Assembly (NCBI RefSeq): GCF_028682175.1
Contig: NZ_JANHKS010000005.1
Span: 62,001-126,000, forward strand
From: Pseudomonas putida
Lineage (GTDB): Bacteria; Pseudomonadota; Gammaproteobacteria; Pseudomonadales; Pseudomonadaceae
DNA: 64,000 nucleotides
Direction of reading: 5' to 3'
Position numbers and translations under genes: made by a program. Of this stretch, positions 1-8,788 are shown in pieces; position 1 is the stretch's first letter, and each line of letters opens with the position of its first letter. The notes beneath the pieces are model-generated. The model had not been told where the DNA came from, made no database searches, and worked only from the letters and a program-made list of their open reading frames with translations.

Positions 1-578
1 ACCCAGGCGATCGGGTCCTCGCCCGGCTGCAGGGCCGGCTTGTGCTTGGGATAGCAATAGGGGAACGTGGTTGGCAGCGGATAGTCCGCCTTATAGGGGT
101 CGTCGCCCTGCACAACCGTCTCGAGAAGGGCCAGACGCTTGTTCAACTCATCGGTTGGCGGGTAGCTGAGGGCGCATTTGGCGTACTCCAGCGCGCCGGC
201 TGTCAAACCCAGCGCCGCCGCCTGACCATACAGTGCGCACACCGCGTCCTTGCTGCCCAACGGTTTTTCGGCAAACAGCAACCTGGCCTTCAAATGAAAG
301 GCAACCGCGTGCCCCGCCGCAGCGGCGTTGTCCAGGTGAGCCTTGAGTTGCTGGTGGCTTTCGGTCATCCGCGTGATGATCGCTTCGGCCTGCTGCTTGT
401 CGGCGCCTTCCTGTTGCGAAAGCGCCATCAGCGCGTCTTTCTCGTCAACCAGATCGTCAAGGGCCTTCAACGCTGCGTGGTATTCACCGGTGGCTTGCGC
501 ACTCGGCGCGGCGGGCGCCGCGAAAGCCGACGTCGCGGCAAGGGACACCGCTAACACGGCGAGAGATCGGGGGATCAT
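1..578 (-). CDS. Exported protein of unknown function, C-terminal end outside the window
   Basis: Reading the minus strand from the ATG at 576-578 gives at least 192 codons that are still open at the window edge. Residues 1-20 (MIPRSLAVLAVSLAATSAFA) look like a Sec signal peptide with cleavage after AFA. The mature part has an Ala/Gln-rich helical stretch (about 30-90) followed by a segment with several cysteines and a Tyr/Pro-rich stretch near residues 165-185. The spacing of small residues recalls SEL1/TPR-like helical repeats, but I do not recognise the family. Plus-strand reading frames over this stretch are shadows. A periplasmic location is inferred from the signal peptide only. Confidence 0.6.
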   Translation of the reverse strand, partial: MIPRSLAVLAVSLAATSAFAAPAAPSAQATGEYHAALKALDDLVDEKDALMALSQQEGADKQQAEAIITRMTESHQQLKAHLDNAAAAGHAVAFHLKARLLFAEKPLGSKDAVCALYGQAAALGLTAGALEYAKCALSYPPTDELNKRLALLETVVQGDDPYKADYPLPTTFPYCYPKHKPALQPGEDPIAW

Positions 579-696
579 GCAAAGCTTCCTGTCATGCTGA
601 ACCTCAAGGATAGGTGCGGCTGCGCAGGACCGATGCCTGGCCAGGCCACCAGACGGTATCGTCCGCAACCGCAAAATCCTTAGGCCCTCACTGCCC

Positions 697-1242
697 TCAG
701 CGCAGAAACTCCTCCGTGGAAACCACCTTCGCATAGCCAAACCGCAGCGCCGCCATGAACGCCGCATGGACCTGGACCGACGGCACGCTGACGCCGTTGA
801 ACTCCAGATCATGGGTTGCGCAGGCATCGTGGATGACGGTGGTCTTGAAGCCGAAATCGTCAGAGGCGCGGGTCACGGCGTCGATGCACATGTGGCTCAT
901 GTTGCCGATGACGGTCACGTTCTCGATCTCGCGAGCCTGCAGGATCGCCAACAACCGGGTCTCGCGGTGCGGATTCATGAAGTGCTTGAGAATCACCGTT
1001 TCGTCAGGCAGGGCCGCAGCCTTGGGATGCAGTTGCGCGCCTTCGCTGCCGGGTACGAAGAACGGCGCATCCGGGGACGGCGTTTCGTGGCGGATGTGGA
1101 TGACCAGATCACCCTGCGCTCGCGCGGCGGCAATGATGCGCGCAGCGTTATCGGCCGCTGCCTGGACGTTCGCCAGCTGCCATTTGCCGCCAGGGAAGTA
1201 GTCATTCTGGATGTCGACGACGATCAGTGCAGTGTTGCTCAT
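697..1242 (-). CDS. Cysteine hydrolase, isochorismatase-like family
   Basis: This 181-residue cytosolic protein has the isochorismatase/nicotinamidase fold signature: VVDIQNDYF near the N-terminus supplies the catalytic Asp10, Lys86 lies in VILKHF, and the nucleophile Cys119 lies in GNMSHMCIDAVTRA. The family hydrolyses amides or enol ethers through an Asp-Lys-Cys triad. The actual substrate cannot be read from the sequence. The gene stands alone, divergent from the LysR gene at 1514 with a 271-bp gap that I could not resolve into promoter elements, so that LysR protein could be its regulator (inference). Confidence 0.85.
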   Translation of the reverse strand: MSNTALIVVDIQNDYFPGGKWQLANVQAAADNAARIIAAARAQGDLVIHIRHETPSPDAPFFVPGSEGAQLHPKAAALPDETVILKHFMNPHRETRLLAILQAREIENVTVIGNMSHMCIDAVTRASDDFGFKTTVIHDACATHDLEFNGVSVPSVQVHAAFMAALRFGYAKVVSTEEFLR

Positions 1243-1513
1243 GGGAAACTCCGGGGAGAAAAGGTGGCTGCAGCTTCAATAGTCCGCAGAAGTAGCGGAC
1301 CGAGGCGGTATTCGCCGTTGAATCCAGTATCGATCCCGCCAGAAATGTTGAGAATTCCCGGCTTGGGCAATTGACTGTTTCACCCGGAGAAATCAATCGT
1401 CGATTTCTCAACACACTCTTACGGCACTGCGAATGATTCAGGCCACGAGCGCTTTCGTCTGGCAGTCGCTAGACTTCGCCTTCGGTTTCAACCCAGGGTA
1501 AGAAGAACAGGCC

Positions 1514-2443
1514 ATGCTGACCGAACTCAGTAGCTACCTCGACGCGTTCATCGCCACCGCCGACGAGGGCAGTTTTTCGGCGGCTGCCCGGCGGATGGGG
1601 CTGACGCCGGCGGCAGTCAGCAAGAGTGTCGGGCAACTGGAGGCGCGGGTCGGCGTGCGGCTGTTCCAGCGCAGCACCCGCAGCCTGGCGCTGACGTCCG
1701 ATGGCGAACGCCTCTATGCCCAGGTGCGCCTGCCCTGGGGCGAGATCGGCGATGCCCTCACCGACCTGCGCCAGGGCGCGGGCAAGCCGGCGGGCACGCT
1801 GAAGGTGTCGCTGGCCTACACGGTCGGGCGCGAGTACTTCGTGCCGATGATGGACGAGTTCGTGCGTCGCTACCCGGACGTGGTGCCCGATCTGCATTTC
1901 GATAACCGCCAGGTCGATCTGATCAACGAAGGCTTCGACGTGGCCATCGGTGGCGGCATCGAGTTGACCGACGCCCTGATCGCACGGGAGCTGGCGCGTC
2001 TGCGCATCGTGCTGGTGGCCTCCCCGACCTACCTGAAGGAACATCCGACGCCGGAGCACCCACAGGAGCTGACGCGCCATCGCGGGCTGTTGCGCCGGGT
2101 GCTGAGTTCCGGCCGGCTGGCCCCGTGGAAGCTGAAGAGTCATGCCGGCGAGGAAGTGGTGGCCAGCGTGCGCCCGGTGATGATCCTGGACGACCCCGAG
2201 GCCATGGCTCGTGCAGCCGCGACCGGCATGGGCATCGCCATGCTGCCGATCCCCCATGTATTGCCAATGCTTGAGCGCGGCGAACTGGTGCGGATACTCC
2301 CCGACTGGTACGCCGACTCACTGCCGCTGTCGATCTACTACACCAGCCGCAAACTGGTACCCGCCAAGGTCCGGGTGTTCGTGGATTTCATCGTCGAAGG
2401 GTTTCGCGCCAGCGGTCACGTGGCCCGCTTCAACAAGTGGTGA
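1514..2443 (+). CDS. LysR-family transcriptional regulator
   Basis: This 309-residue protein has a winged HTH at the N-terminus (about residues 15-40, FSAAARRMGLTPAAVSKSVG) and a LysR effector-binding domain from about residue 90. The length and layout are typical of the family. It sits between a divergent cysteine hydrolase and a co-directional flavin-dependent monooxygenase that starts 104 bp downstream. Either neighbour may be its target. The effector is unknown. Confidence 0.9.
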   Translation: MLTELSSYLDAFIATADEGSFSAAARRMGLTPAAVSKSVGQLEARVGVRLFQRSTRSLALTSDGERLYAQVRLPWGEIGDALTDLRQGAGKPAGTLKVSLAYTVGREYFVPMMDEFVRRYPDVVPDLHFDNRQVDLINEGFDVAIGGGIELTDALIARELARLRIVLVASPTYLKEHPTPEHPQELTRHRGLLRRVLSSGRLAPWKLKSHAGEEVVASVRPVMILDDPEAMARAAATGMGIAMLPIPHVLPMLERGELVRILPDWYADSLPLSIYYTSRKLVPAKVRVFVDFIVEGFRASGHVARFNKW

Positions 2444-2547
2444 ATTTACAACCATTGGTTGATGCTGAACCTGCCATCTGGCGACTACAGGTTTGGCCAG
2501 CAGCGGGTTAGCCTGTTGCCCAAATCCAGCCTTACCGGAAGCATCCC

Positions 2548-3570
2548 ATGAAAAAGATCGGCTTTCTCAACTTCGGGCACTGGTCCACGTCCGCCCATTC
2601 CCAGGCCCGCTCCGCCGCTGATGTGCTGCTGCAATCGATCGACATGGCCGTCGCGGCTGAAGAACTGGGCGCGGACGGCGCGTTCTTTCGCGTCCACCAC
2701 TTCGCCCGGCAACTGGCCTCACCCTTCCCGCTGCTGGCGGCGGTAGGCGCAAAAACCCGGCGCATCGAAATCGGCACCGGTGTGATCGATATGCGCTACG
2801 AGAACCCGCATTACATGGTCGAAGATGCAAGCGCCGCCGATCTGATCGCAGGCGGTCGCTTGCAACTGGGCATCAGTCGCGGCTCGGGGGAACAGGTCAT
2901 CGAAGGCTGGCGGCATTTCGGGTATGCGCCCAATGAAGGCGAGACCCACGCCGACATGGCGCGCAGGCATACGGAAGTCTTTTATGAGTTGCTGCGCGGC
3001 AAGGGCTTTGCCCAGCCCAACCCACGGCCCATGTTCGCCAACCCACCGGGGCTGCTGCGCCTGGAGCCGCATTCCGAAGGCCTGCGGGACAGGATCTGGT
3101 GGGGCTCGGCATCCGACGCAACCGCCGTGTGGGCAGCGCAAATGGGCATGAACCTGCAGACATCCACCCTTAAGGTCGACGAAAGTGGCGAGCCCCTGCA
3201 CATCCAGCAGGCCGAGCAGATCCGCCTGTATCGACAGGCCTGGAAGGAAGCCGGGCATACCCGCGAGCCGCGCGTGTCGGTGAGCCGCAGCATCTTTGCG
3301 ATCACCAATGACATGGACCGTATGTACTTTGGCTCAAGCGACGAAAGCCAGGACACCATCGGCCTGCTGGACGGCCATATCCAGACCGTTTTCGGGCGTA
3401 ATTACGCGGCCGAGCCGGATGTGCTGATCGAGGCACTGGCCAGGGATGAGGCCATCGCGGCCGCCGACACCCTGCTGTTGACCGTGCCTAACCAGTTGGG
3501 GGTGGAATACTGCGCCCACGTGATCGAGTCGATCCTCAAGCATGTCGCGCCTGGGTTGGGATGGCGCTAG
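2548..3570 (+). CDS. LLM-class flavin-dependent oxidoreductase (luciferase-like monooxygenase)
   Basis: This 340-residue protein has the bacterial-luciferase TIM-barrel features: an N-terminal IGFLNFGHW strand, the AEELGADGAFFRVHHF segment around residues 35-50, the IEIGTGVIDMRYENP motif near 70-85, and LGISRGSGEQVIEGW near 110-125. Family members use reduced FMN(H2) and oxygen, often on small organic or sulfur compounds. The substrate cannot be predicted. The start at 2548 follows GGAAGC. No partner flavin reductase gene is adjacent. Confidence 0.82.
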   Translation: MKKIGFLNFGHWSTSAHSQARSAADVLLQSIDMAVAAEELGADGAFFRVHHFARQLASPFPLLAAVGAKTRRIEIGTGVIDMRYENPHYMVEDASAADLIAGGRLQLGISRGSGEQVIEGWRHFGYAPNEGETHADMARRHTEVFYELLRGKGFAQPNPRPMFANPPGLLRLEPHSEGLRDRIWWGSASDATAVWAAQMGMNLQTSTLKVDESGEPLHIQQAEQIRLYRQAWKEAGHTREPRVSVSRSIFAITNDMDRMYFGSSDESQDTIGLLDGHIQTVFGRNYAAEPDVLIEALARDEAIAAADTLLLTVPNQLGVEYCAHVIESILKHVAPGLGWR

Positions 3571-3643
3571 CGGCCACAGGATCGCCGGTCACAAACCTCG
3601 CGTTCCATCCGCGCTCCTACAGGTGGGAATCTGAACACCGACC

Positions 3644-3712
3644 CCGTAGCAGCACGGCTTGCCGGCGGGGGCGTAGGCAAGATCGCTGACGCCGGCAAGC
3701 CGGACTGCTACG
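3644..3712. repeat. Inverted REP pair
   Basis: A GTAGCAGCACGGCTTGCCGG module is followed after a short loop by its near reverse complement CCGGCAAGCCGGACTGCTAC, so the two can form one long hairpin. It lies between the convergent ends of the monooxygenase gene and the DUF1289 gene. A half module (GCGCTCCTACAGG) lies just upstream at about 3611. This is the Pseudomonas REP pattern, seen many times in this window. Confidence 0.85.
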
Positions 3713-3750
3713 CGGGATGCGCGCGGGATGTGAATTCGACCCGTGGGGCG

Positions 3751-3945
3751 CTAACTCTTGCTCTTGTTTTTCTTCTTGTTAAACGCCTTCAACCGCGCAC
3801 TCGCGTTCTGCACCGCGGCCATTTTCTCCGGGCGCTTCATGCCGCGCCATTTACGGATTTCCTCGCGGCTGCGTCCGCAACTCACGCACATCTCGCTGTT
3901 GAGCTGACACAGCGACACGCAGGGGTTTTCAATGTCCTTTGCCAT
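3751..3945 (-). CDS. DUF1289 domain-containing protein
   Basis: This 64-residue protein has the DUF1289 pattern: NPCVSLCQLNSEMCVSCGRS supplies four cysteines (probable metal site), followed by EEIRKWRGM and a Lys-rich tail. The function of the family is unknown. The gene start overlaps the end of the preceding gene by 17 bp, suggesting cotranscription with it and with the exporter gene upstream. Confidence 0.85.
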   Translation of the reverse strand: MAKDIENPCVSLCQLNSEMCVSCGRSREEIRKWRGMKRPEKMAAVQNASARLKAFNKKKNKSKS

Positions 3946-4318
3946 GCCTGCCTCCCGCGCGCTGCCGTGAGTTCAGCCGAGCCACCCAGTCCCCACCGTG
4001 CTGGGCATTGCAGCGCTCTTCGGAATCGAATTCGACGTGGGAAGCGATGGCCGAAACACTGATTCCGACATCATCAAATGCCGCCTGAGTCAGGGCTTGC
4101 ATCCGTTGTTTGTCCTGGCTGGCGAGCGCGGCATTCATGCTCGCATCACTGTCGAACACCCAGGTGACCACCAGGCTGTCCGCCAGGCGCTCGTAATCCA
4201 CGCGATGGGTGAGCCATTCAAAGCCCGCAATCTCGCTTTTTGCCGTTTCGCAGGCCCAGGTCAGTGCCCTCACCAGTTCGCGCTCGATACCGGCATGTTT
4301 CCGTTTCGATGAAGGCAT
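3929..4318 (-). CDS. Conserved hypothetical protein
   Basis: This 129-residue, soluble, basic N-terminus protein has no motif I recognise. It begins MPSSKRKHAGIERELV, then has a mixed alpha/beta segment (VTWVFDSDASMNAAL) and a Gly/Arg/His-rich tail. Its start codon overlaps the stop codon of the upstream metal exporter gene (TGATG), so translation is probably coupled. Similar small proteins in pseudomonads are sometimes labelled Fis-like, but I see no Fis helix-turn-helix and do not adopt that name. Confidence 0.6.
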   Translation of the reverse strand: MPSSKRKHAGIERELVRALTWACETAKSEIAGFEWLTHRVDYERLADSLVVTWVFDSDASMNAALASQDKQRMQALTQAAFDDVGISVSAIASHVEFDSEERCNAQHGGDWVARLNSRQRAGGRHGKGH

Positions 4319-5259
4319 CAGGCGACCCTGTATTCAACGGTAAGGTGGGTCACTTCATGCACTGGCTTGAGCGCGACACGCACGTCTTCGGCCGATTGCA
4401 GCGACGAACCCTGGACACTGACGATGGCAGCGCGAGCCGAAGGTCCTACTCGCCAGACATGCAAGTCAGTGATCCGCAGTGCGGGATTGTGCTCCAGCAA
4501 CTCGCGAATCTCCTCGGCCGCGTGCTCATCGGTGCGGTCCAGCAAGACAGAAGCAGTATCGCGCATCAAGGTCCACGCCCAGCGCGCGATGACCACCGCA
4601 CCGACGATGCCCATGACCGGATCAAGCCAGACCCAGCCCAGGAACTTGCCCGCCAGCAACGCGACGATGGCCAGCACCGAGGTCACGGCGTCGGCCAGCA
4701 CGTGCACGTACGCCGACCGGAAATTGTTGTCTTGCTCGTGGCTGTGCTCGTGATGATGCTCATGGGCGTGCTCATGCTCATGCTCGTGACTGTGTCCATG
4801 GCTGTGGCCGTGGCCGTGGCCCAAGAGCAAGGCGCTGACGACGTTCACAGCCAGGCCGACAACGGCAATCAGGGTTGCGGTCCCGAACTGCACCTGGGTG
4901 GGCTCGAACAGTCGCAGCACCGATTCGACACCGATCCCCAGGGAAATCAGACCCAGGATCAGCGCCGAGGCAAACCCGCCAAGATCCCCCACCTTGCCGG
5001 TGCCGAAGCTGTAGGCATTATCGGTCGAATGCCTGCGGGCGAAGGCATAGGCAGCGGCGGCAATCCCCAATGCCCCGGCGTGGGTCGCCATGTGGAACCC
5101 GTCGGCCAGCAGCGCCATGGAGCCGGTGATGTATCCGGCCGCGATCTCACCCACCATCATGACCACTGTGAGAACCACCACCCACAGGGTGCGGCGGGCG
5201 TTTTCATCGTGCCCTGCCCCGAGAAAATCGTGGCTATGGCTGTAATCGGCTGTGCTCAT
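4318..5259 (-). CDS. dmeF: Cation diffusion facilitator, DmeF-like Co/Ni exporter
   Basis: This 313-residue inner-membrane CDF antiporter has six membrane segments. Metal-site motifs are visible in TM2 (LLADGFHMATH) and TM5 (HVLADAVTSVLA). Between TM4 and TM5 is a His-rich loop of about 30 residues, almost entirely His, Gly, Ser and Glu, which is the hallmark of DmeF-type Co2+/Ni2+ exporters. I chose the ATG at 5257-5259 (MSTADYSHSHDF) because GAGGTGG precedes it; a start 23 codons earlier would run into the repressor gene. The CsoR/RcnR-family gene lies 7 bp upstream in the same operon, which supports metal-inducible export. Zn2+ export is an alternative. Confidence 0.82.
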   Translation of the reverse strand: MSTADYSHSHDFLGAGHDENARRTLWVVVLTVVMMVGEIAAGYITGSMALLADGFHMATHAGALGIAAAAYAFARRHSTDNAYSFGTGKVGDLGGFASALILGLISLGIGVESVLRLFEPTQVQFGTATLIAVVGLAVNVVSALLLGHGHGHSHGHSHEHEHEHAHEHHHEHSHEQDNNFRSAYVHVLADAVTSVLAIVALLAGKFLGWVWLDPVMGIVGAVVIARWAWTLMRDTASVLLDRTDEHAAEEIRELLEHNPALRITDLHVWRVGPSARAAIVSVQGSSLQSAEDVRVALKPVHEVTHLTVEYRVA

Positions 5260-5266
5260 ACCCACC

Positions 5267-5542
5267 TCACTTGGAATATCGGCGAATGGCTTCAAGCAGC
5301 TCTTCGACGCCTTGCGCCCGTTCCTCATCGGTCAGGCCCGGTTTGGCGACGTGTTCGCGTGCGTGGTCTTCGATGATCTCGTCGAGCAGCCCGTTGATGG
5401 CGCCACGGGTGGCCGCGACCAGATGCAGCGTCTTGGCGCAGTCGGCCTCACCCTCCAGCGCGCGCTCGATGGCCTGGACTTGCCCCGAGATGCGCCGAAC
5501 GCGCTTGAGCAGATCGTCTCTTCCTGCCTTGGTGTGCGACAT
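5267..5542 (-). CDS. dmeR: CsoR/RcnR-family metal-sensing repressor (DmeR-like)
   Basis: This 91-residue all-helical repressor has the family pattern: KRVRRISGQVQAIERALE with the conserved RRxxGQ, then DCAKTLHLVAATRGAINGL with the ligand Cys, and HAREHV with His residues. Members form tetramers that bind G/C-tract operators and release DNA on binding Ni, Co or Cu. The start at 5542 is inferred because codons further upstream would lie inside the C-tract operator. It is the first gene of the operon with the DmeF-like exporter and very likely autoregulates it. Confidence 0.82.
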   Translation of the reverse strand: MSHTKAGRDDLLKRVRRISGQVQAIERALEGEADCAKTLHLVAATRGAINGLLDEIIEDHAREHVAKPGLTDEERAQGVEELLEAIRRYSK

Positions 5543-5544
5543 AG

Positions 5545-5568
5545 CATACCCCCCTACCCTATATAGGG
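5545..5568 (-). promoter_or_regulatory. C-tract operator of the CsoR/RcnR family overlapping the dmeR ribosome binding site
   Basis: The plus strand reads CATACCCCCCTACCCTATAT followed by AGGG: a run of six C with A/T-rich flanks, the layout known for RcnR/DmeR operators. On the coding strand the G6 tract ends four bases before the ATG, so the same bases may serve as Shine-Dalgarno sequence. Repressor binding here would block the start region directly. Confidence 0.6.
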
Positions 5569-5617
5569 CCGCATGATGCACTCAAGGATGGGTTGGCACA
5601 AGTGCCACCGAAACACT

Positions 5618-5688
5618 CCCGTAGCAGCACGGCTTGCCGGCGGGGGCATTCTCAGATCGCTCCCGCCGGCAAGCCGTGCTGCTACGGG
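5618..5688. repeat. Inverted REP pair
   Basis: CCCGTAGCAGCACGGCTTGC and its exact reverse complement flank a loop of about 20 bases, giving a long perfect-armed hairpin. It lies between dmeR (promoter side) and the end of the LysR gene, where it could also shield the 3' end of the LysR mRNA. Confidence 0.88.
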
Positions 5689-5712
5689 TCAGTGGCCGGA
5701 GTCCTGGTGGCG

Positions 5713-6642
5713 TCAAGTCACCAACCGATAATCCGCCGGCAACGGCCCGAATACGTCGGTGTAGACCTCGCACAGCCAGTCGATGAACACCCGCACCCGT
5801 GGCGACAGATGCCGGTGGTGGGGATACATCGCCGACAGCGTCAGGCCCGGGCTCTGCCAGTCGCTCAGAACCTCCACCAGACGCCCCGCCTGCAAGTCCG
5901 CCTCCAGGTGAAAACGCGGCACCTGGATCAGGCCGCAACCCTGTAGCGCGCACACCACGTAGCTTTCGGCATCGTTCACGGCCATCCAGCCACCGAGGTG
6001 GAACTCGCGGATCTGGCCCTCGATCAGCAATTCGAGCGGGTAATCCACCGCCCCGTTGCTGGCGAAGAATCTCACCGCCTGATGCCCGGCCAGATCCTCG
6101 GGTGTGCGTGGGGTGCCGGCGCGCGCCAGGTATTCGGGGCTGGCGCAGATCACCTGGGGCATGACCGCCAGGGGCCGGACGACCAGTGCCGAATCCTTGG
6201 GAGCGCCGGCGCGAATCACGCAATCCACGCCCTCGCGCACCAGATCCACCAGGCGGTCGCCGCCACTGACCGTCAGGTCTATACCCGGATAACGGCCGCG
6301 AAACTCATTGATCCTCGGCAACACCACCCGTGTGGCGTGGGTGCCATGCATGTCCACCCGCAACACGCCCTGCGGACTGGCCGCCACATGGCGCAAGGAA
6401 GACTCAGCGTCGTCCAGTTCGCTGAGCACGAACACGCATCGCTCGTAGAACGCCTGGCCATCCACCGTGGGCCTGACGTGGCGGGTGGTGCGTTCGAGCA
6501 GGCGGATGCCGAGCCTGGCCTCAAGCTCCTTGATCGCGTGGGTCGCCGTTGCCCGGGGAATGCCCAGCACCGCTGCCGCGCGGCTGAATGAGCTGAGCTC
6601 GACGATCCGGGTGAAGAGTTGCAGTGATTCGAAGCGGTCCAT
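5713..6642 (-). CDS. LysR-family transcriptional regulator
   Basis: This 309-residue protein starts MDRFESLQLFTRIVELSSFS, with the HTH at about 18-38 (FSRAAAVLGIPRATATHAIK) and the effector domain after residue 90. I chose the ATG at 6642 because it matches the normal LysR N-terminus; the frame is open further upstream but would overlap the divergent promoter. It is divergent from the SDR gene with 115 bp between starts, the classic arrangement for a LysR regulator and its target. Confidence 0.9.
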   Translation of the reverse strand: MDRFESLQLFTRIVELSSFSRAAAVLGIPRATATHAIKELEARLGIRLLERTTRHVRPTVDGQAFYERCVFVLSELDDAESSLRHVAASPQGVLRVDMHGTHATRVVLPRINEFRGRYPGIDLTVSGGDRLVDLVREGVDCVIRAGAPKDSALVVRPLAVMPQVICASPEYLARAGTPRTPEDLAGHQAVRFFASNGAVDYPLELLIEGQIREFHLGGWMAVNDAESYVVCALQGCGLIQVPRFHLEADLQAGRLVEVLSDWQSPGLTLSAMYPHHRHLSPRVRVFIDWLCEVYTDVFGPLPADYRLVT

Positions 6643-6757
6643 CGATTGTTGTCCGCAGTTGAATTGTGTTGGCAATTTAGCGGGATTTATCCGGCAGGCG
6701 CAAACAAGCAGAATCATTTCCAAGGCAATCGCACCCATTTCAAATCCGGAGAACCCC

Positions 6758-7498
6758 ATGAACGATCAAACGCGCAAGACAGCCATTGTCACCGGTGGCT
6801 CCCGTGGCATCGGCAAGGCCATCGCCCTGCGTCTGGCCGCTGACGGCTTTGCGGTGGTCATCAGCTACAACAGCAACGAAAGCAAGGCCCGGGACACCCT
6901 GAGCGCCATTGAAGCTGCCGGCGGCCAGGCCATCGCGATCAAGGGCGATGTCGGCAATGCCCAGGACGTCGCCGCGCTGTTCGAGGGTGCAAAAAGCGCA
7001 TTTGGCAGGATCGACGTGGTGGTCAACAGCGCTGGCATCATGAGCATGGCGCCAATCAGCGAAGCCAGCCTCGACGACTTCGACCGGATGATCGCCATCA
7101 ACCTGCGCGGCGCCTTCCTGGTGCTGGGCCGGGCGGCGGCCGATGTGGAAAGCGGTGGTCGCATCATCGCCCTGACCACCAGCGTGATCGCCAAGTCATT
7201 CCCGTCCTACGGTCCTTACATCGCCTCCAAGGCGGGCGTCGAAGGCCTGGTGCACGTACTGGCCAACGAACTGCGCGGTCGGCAGATCACGGTGAATGCC
7301 GTGGCACCGGGACCGGTCGGCACCGAGCTGTTTCTGGAAGGCAAGAGCCAGGAGCAGGTCAACCACATCGCCAGCCTCGCGCCGCTGGAACGCTTGGGCA
7401 CACCCGAAGACATCGCCGCGGCGGTGGCCTTCCTGGCCGGCCCGGACGGCGGCTGGATCAACTCGCAGGTATTGCGCGCCAATGGTGGGTTTGCCTGA
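6758..7498 (+). CDS. SDR-family oxidoreductase
   Basis: This 246-residue NAD(P)-dependent short-chain dehydrogenase has the cofactor motif TGGSRGIGKA at about 12-21, NSAG near 90, the catalytic Ser in LTTSVIAKS, and YIASKAG with Tyr and Lys near 154-158. C-terminal QVLRANGGFA is typical of 3-oxoacyl-ACP-reductase-like SDRs. The start at 6758 is preceded by CCGGAGAAC. It is the probable target of the divergent LysR gene. The substrate is unknown. Confidence 0.9.
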   Translation: MNDQTRKTAIVTGGSRGIGKAIALRLAADGFAVVISYNSNESKARDTLSAIEAAGGQAIAIKGDVGNAQDVAALFEGAKSAFGRIDVVVNSAGIMSMAPISEASLDDFDRMIAINLRGAFLVLGRAAADVESGGRIIALTTSVIAKSFPSYGPYIASKAGVEGLVHVLANELRGRQITVNAVAPGPVGTELFLEGKSQEQVNHIASLAPLERLGTPEDIAAAVAFLAGPDGGWINSQVLRANGGFA

Positions 7499-7509
7499 AC
7501 CGGCGCGGC

Positions 7510-8031
7510 TCAAGCCGTGGCAGCTTGCGCCTCTAACGAAAGCACGAACCGGCGCTCGTTTGCCGTACTGTGATCGGCGTCGTCCGGAGCAGGCAGAAAC
7601 CCGCAGCGGGCCAGGACCTTTTGCGAGCCCAGGTTCTGTTCATAGACGAAGGCCACCAGCTGCCCGAGCTGCCAACGGTTGCGCGCCTCGTGGATCAGGC
7701 GTTTCAAGGCAAAGGTGGCGAGCCCCTGCCCGGCCGCTTGCTGATCGATGCGATAACCCACCTCGGCGCAGCCAGCGGCCGCGTTGATGCTTTTAAGATT
7801 GGCCCGGCCGATGATGCGCTGGTCGTAATCGAGGATCACCATGGGGTGCCAGTTTCCTGCGGCAAGCCCGCCGAGGCAGGACGCGATGTGTTCGGCAACG
7901 CCCTGCAACGAGTAGAACTCAGGCGCCCGTGGTTCGATGTGCGATTCGAACCATTGCCGGTTGCGCACTTCGAATTCGAGCAATGCCTGGGCATCGGTGT
8001 CTTGCAGTTCTCTGACCTTGAATGAATCCAT
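7510..8031 (-). CDS. GNAT-family N-acetyltransferase
   Basis: This 173-residue protein resembles RimJ/RimL-type acetyltransferases: VRELQDTDAQALLEF at the N-terminus, the acetyl-CoA-binding segment AGQGLATFALKRLIHEA near 100-117, and NLGSQKVLARCGF near 130-145. Family members acetylate protein N-termini or small amines. The ATG follows immediately after the stop codon of the upstream GFA gene, so the two are cotranscribed and probably translationally coupled. Confidence 0.85.
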   Translation of the reverse strand: MDSFKVRELQDTDAQALLEFEVRNRQWFESHIEPRAPEFYSLQGVAEHIASCLGGLAAGNWHPMVILDYDQRIIGRANLKSINAAAGCAEVGYRIDQQAAGQGLATFALKRLIHEARNRWQLGQLVAFVYEQNLGSQKVLARCGFLPAPDDADHSTANERRFVLSLEAQAATA

Positions 8032-8490
8032 TCACCTGTGTTCCTGATATGAACTGCCGTCATCCGGCACGAATCGCAAGACGCCGACCGTCTCGCTGCG
8101 TTTTTCGGAAGTCTGCTCATCGGACGGATGCTGAACGCCGTCACACACCACGACCTCGGCGAAGTCAAACGGGCTGACGCCTTCCAGGCACGCCGCATTG
8201 ATGCCGAACTGTTCGGGGTTGGAGCGACGCTGGTGGTGGGTGTAGATGCCGCACTTCGAGCAGAAGTAGTGCTTCGCCGTCTTGGTGTGGAACTGGTAGA
8301 GCGTCAGTGCCTCGGCGCCTGCGGTGATCTGCAGATCCTGCAACCGCGCACTCACCACCACCGCCCCGCGCATCCGGCACAACGAGCAATCACAGCGGCG
8401 GGCGCTGTTCAGGCCGTCGCTGAGGCGCACATGGAAACGCACCGTGCCGCAATGGCAACGGCCATCGAATTCGTTTTGATCAGCGTTCAT
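8032..8490 (-). CDS. GFA-family (CENP-V-like) zinc protein
   Basis: This 152-residue protein has the GFA cysteine pattern GRCHCGTVRFHV (about 11-22), CDCSLCRMRG (34-43) and CSKCGIYTHHQ (77-87), which together bind zinc. The family is named after glutathione-dependent formaldehyde-activating enzyme, but most members have no proven activity. It is the first gene of a two-gene unit with the GNAT gene. Confidence 0.85.
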   Translation of the reverse strand: MNADQNEFDGRCHCGTVRFHVRLSDGLNSARRCDCSLCRMRGAVVVSARLQDLQITAGAEALTLYQFHTKTAKHYFCSKCGIYTHHQRRSNPEQFGINAACLEGVSPFDFAEVVVCDGVQHPSDEQTSEKRSETVGVLRFVPDDGSSYQEHR

Positions 8491-8553
8491 GAATCGGGCC
8501 TCGTGAAAGGATGCATCGGCCGATCATAGCGGGATTTATGTCGTCCACGCGAT

Positions 8554-8675
8554 CCGTAGCAGCACGGCTTGCCGGCGGGGGCGATCTTGCGGACGCCTTC
8601 GCGGGCAAGCGCGCTCCTACAGGGTTGCGGACACACATTCTGTGGGAGTGGGCTTGCCCACGAATGGGCCCGACT
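8554..8675. repeat. REP modules of two types
   Basis: A CCGTAGCAGCACGGCTTGCC module (8554-8580) is followed by TTCGCGGGCAAGCGCGCTCC (near 8598-8620) and then by TGTGGGAGTGGGCTTGCCCA (8641-8660). These are three different REP variants in a 120-bp stretch between the GFA gene and the cupin gene. The rest of the 298-bp gap (8676-8788) holds nothing I can name. Confidence 0.8.
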
Positions 8676-8788
8676 GCTGCGGTGTAGATTGATTACACCA
8701 TGTATCAACTCAAGTGCCCCGGCTGCGGTTTATCGGGGTGGTCTTCCTGCCTACCATCGCTCCACCGTTTTTGACAGGAAGTACTTCA

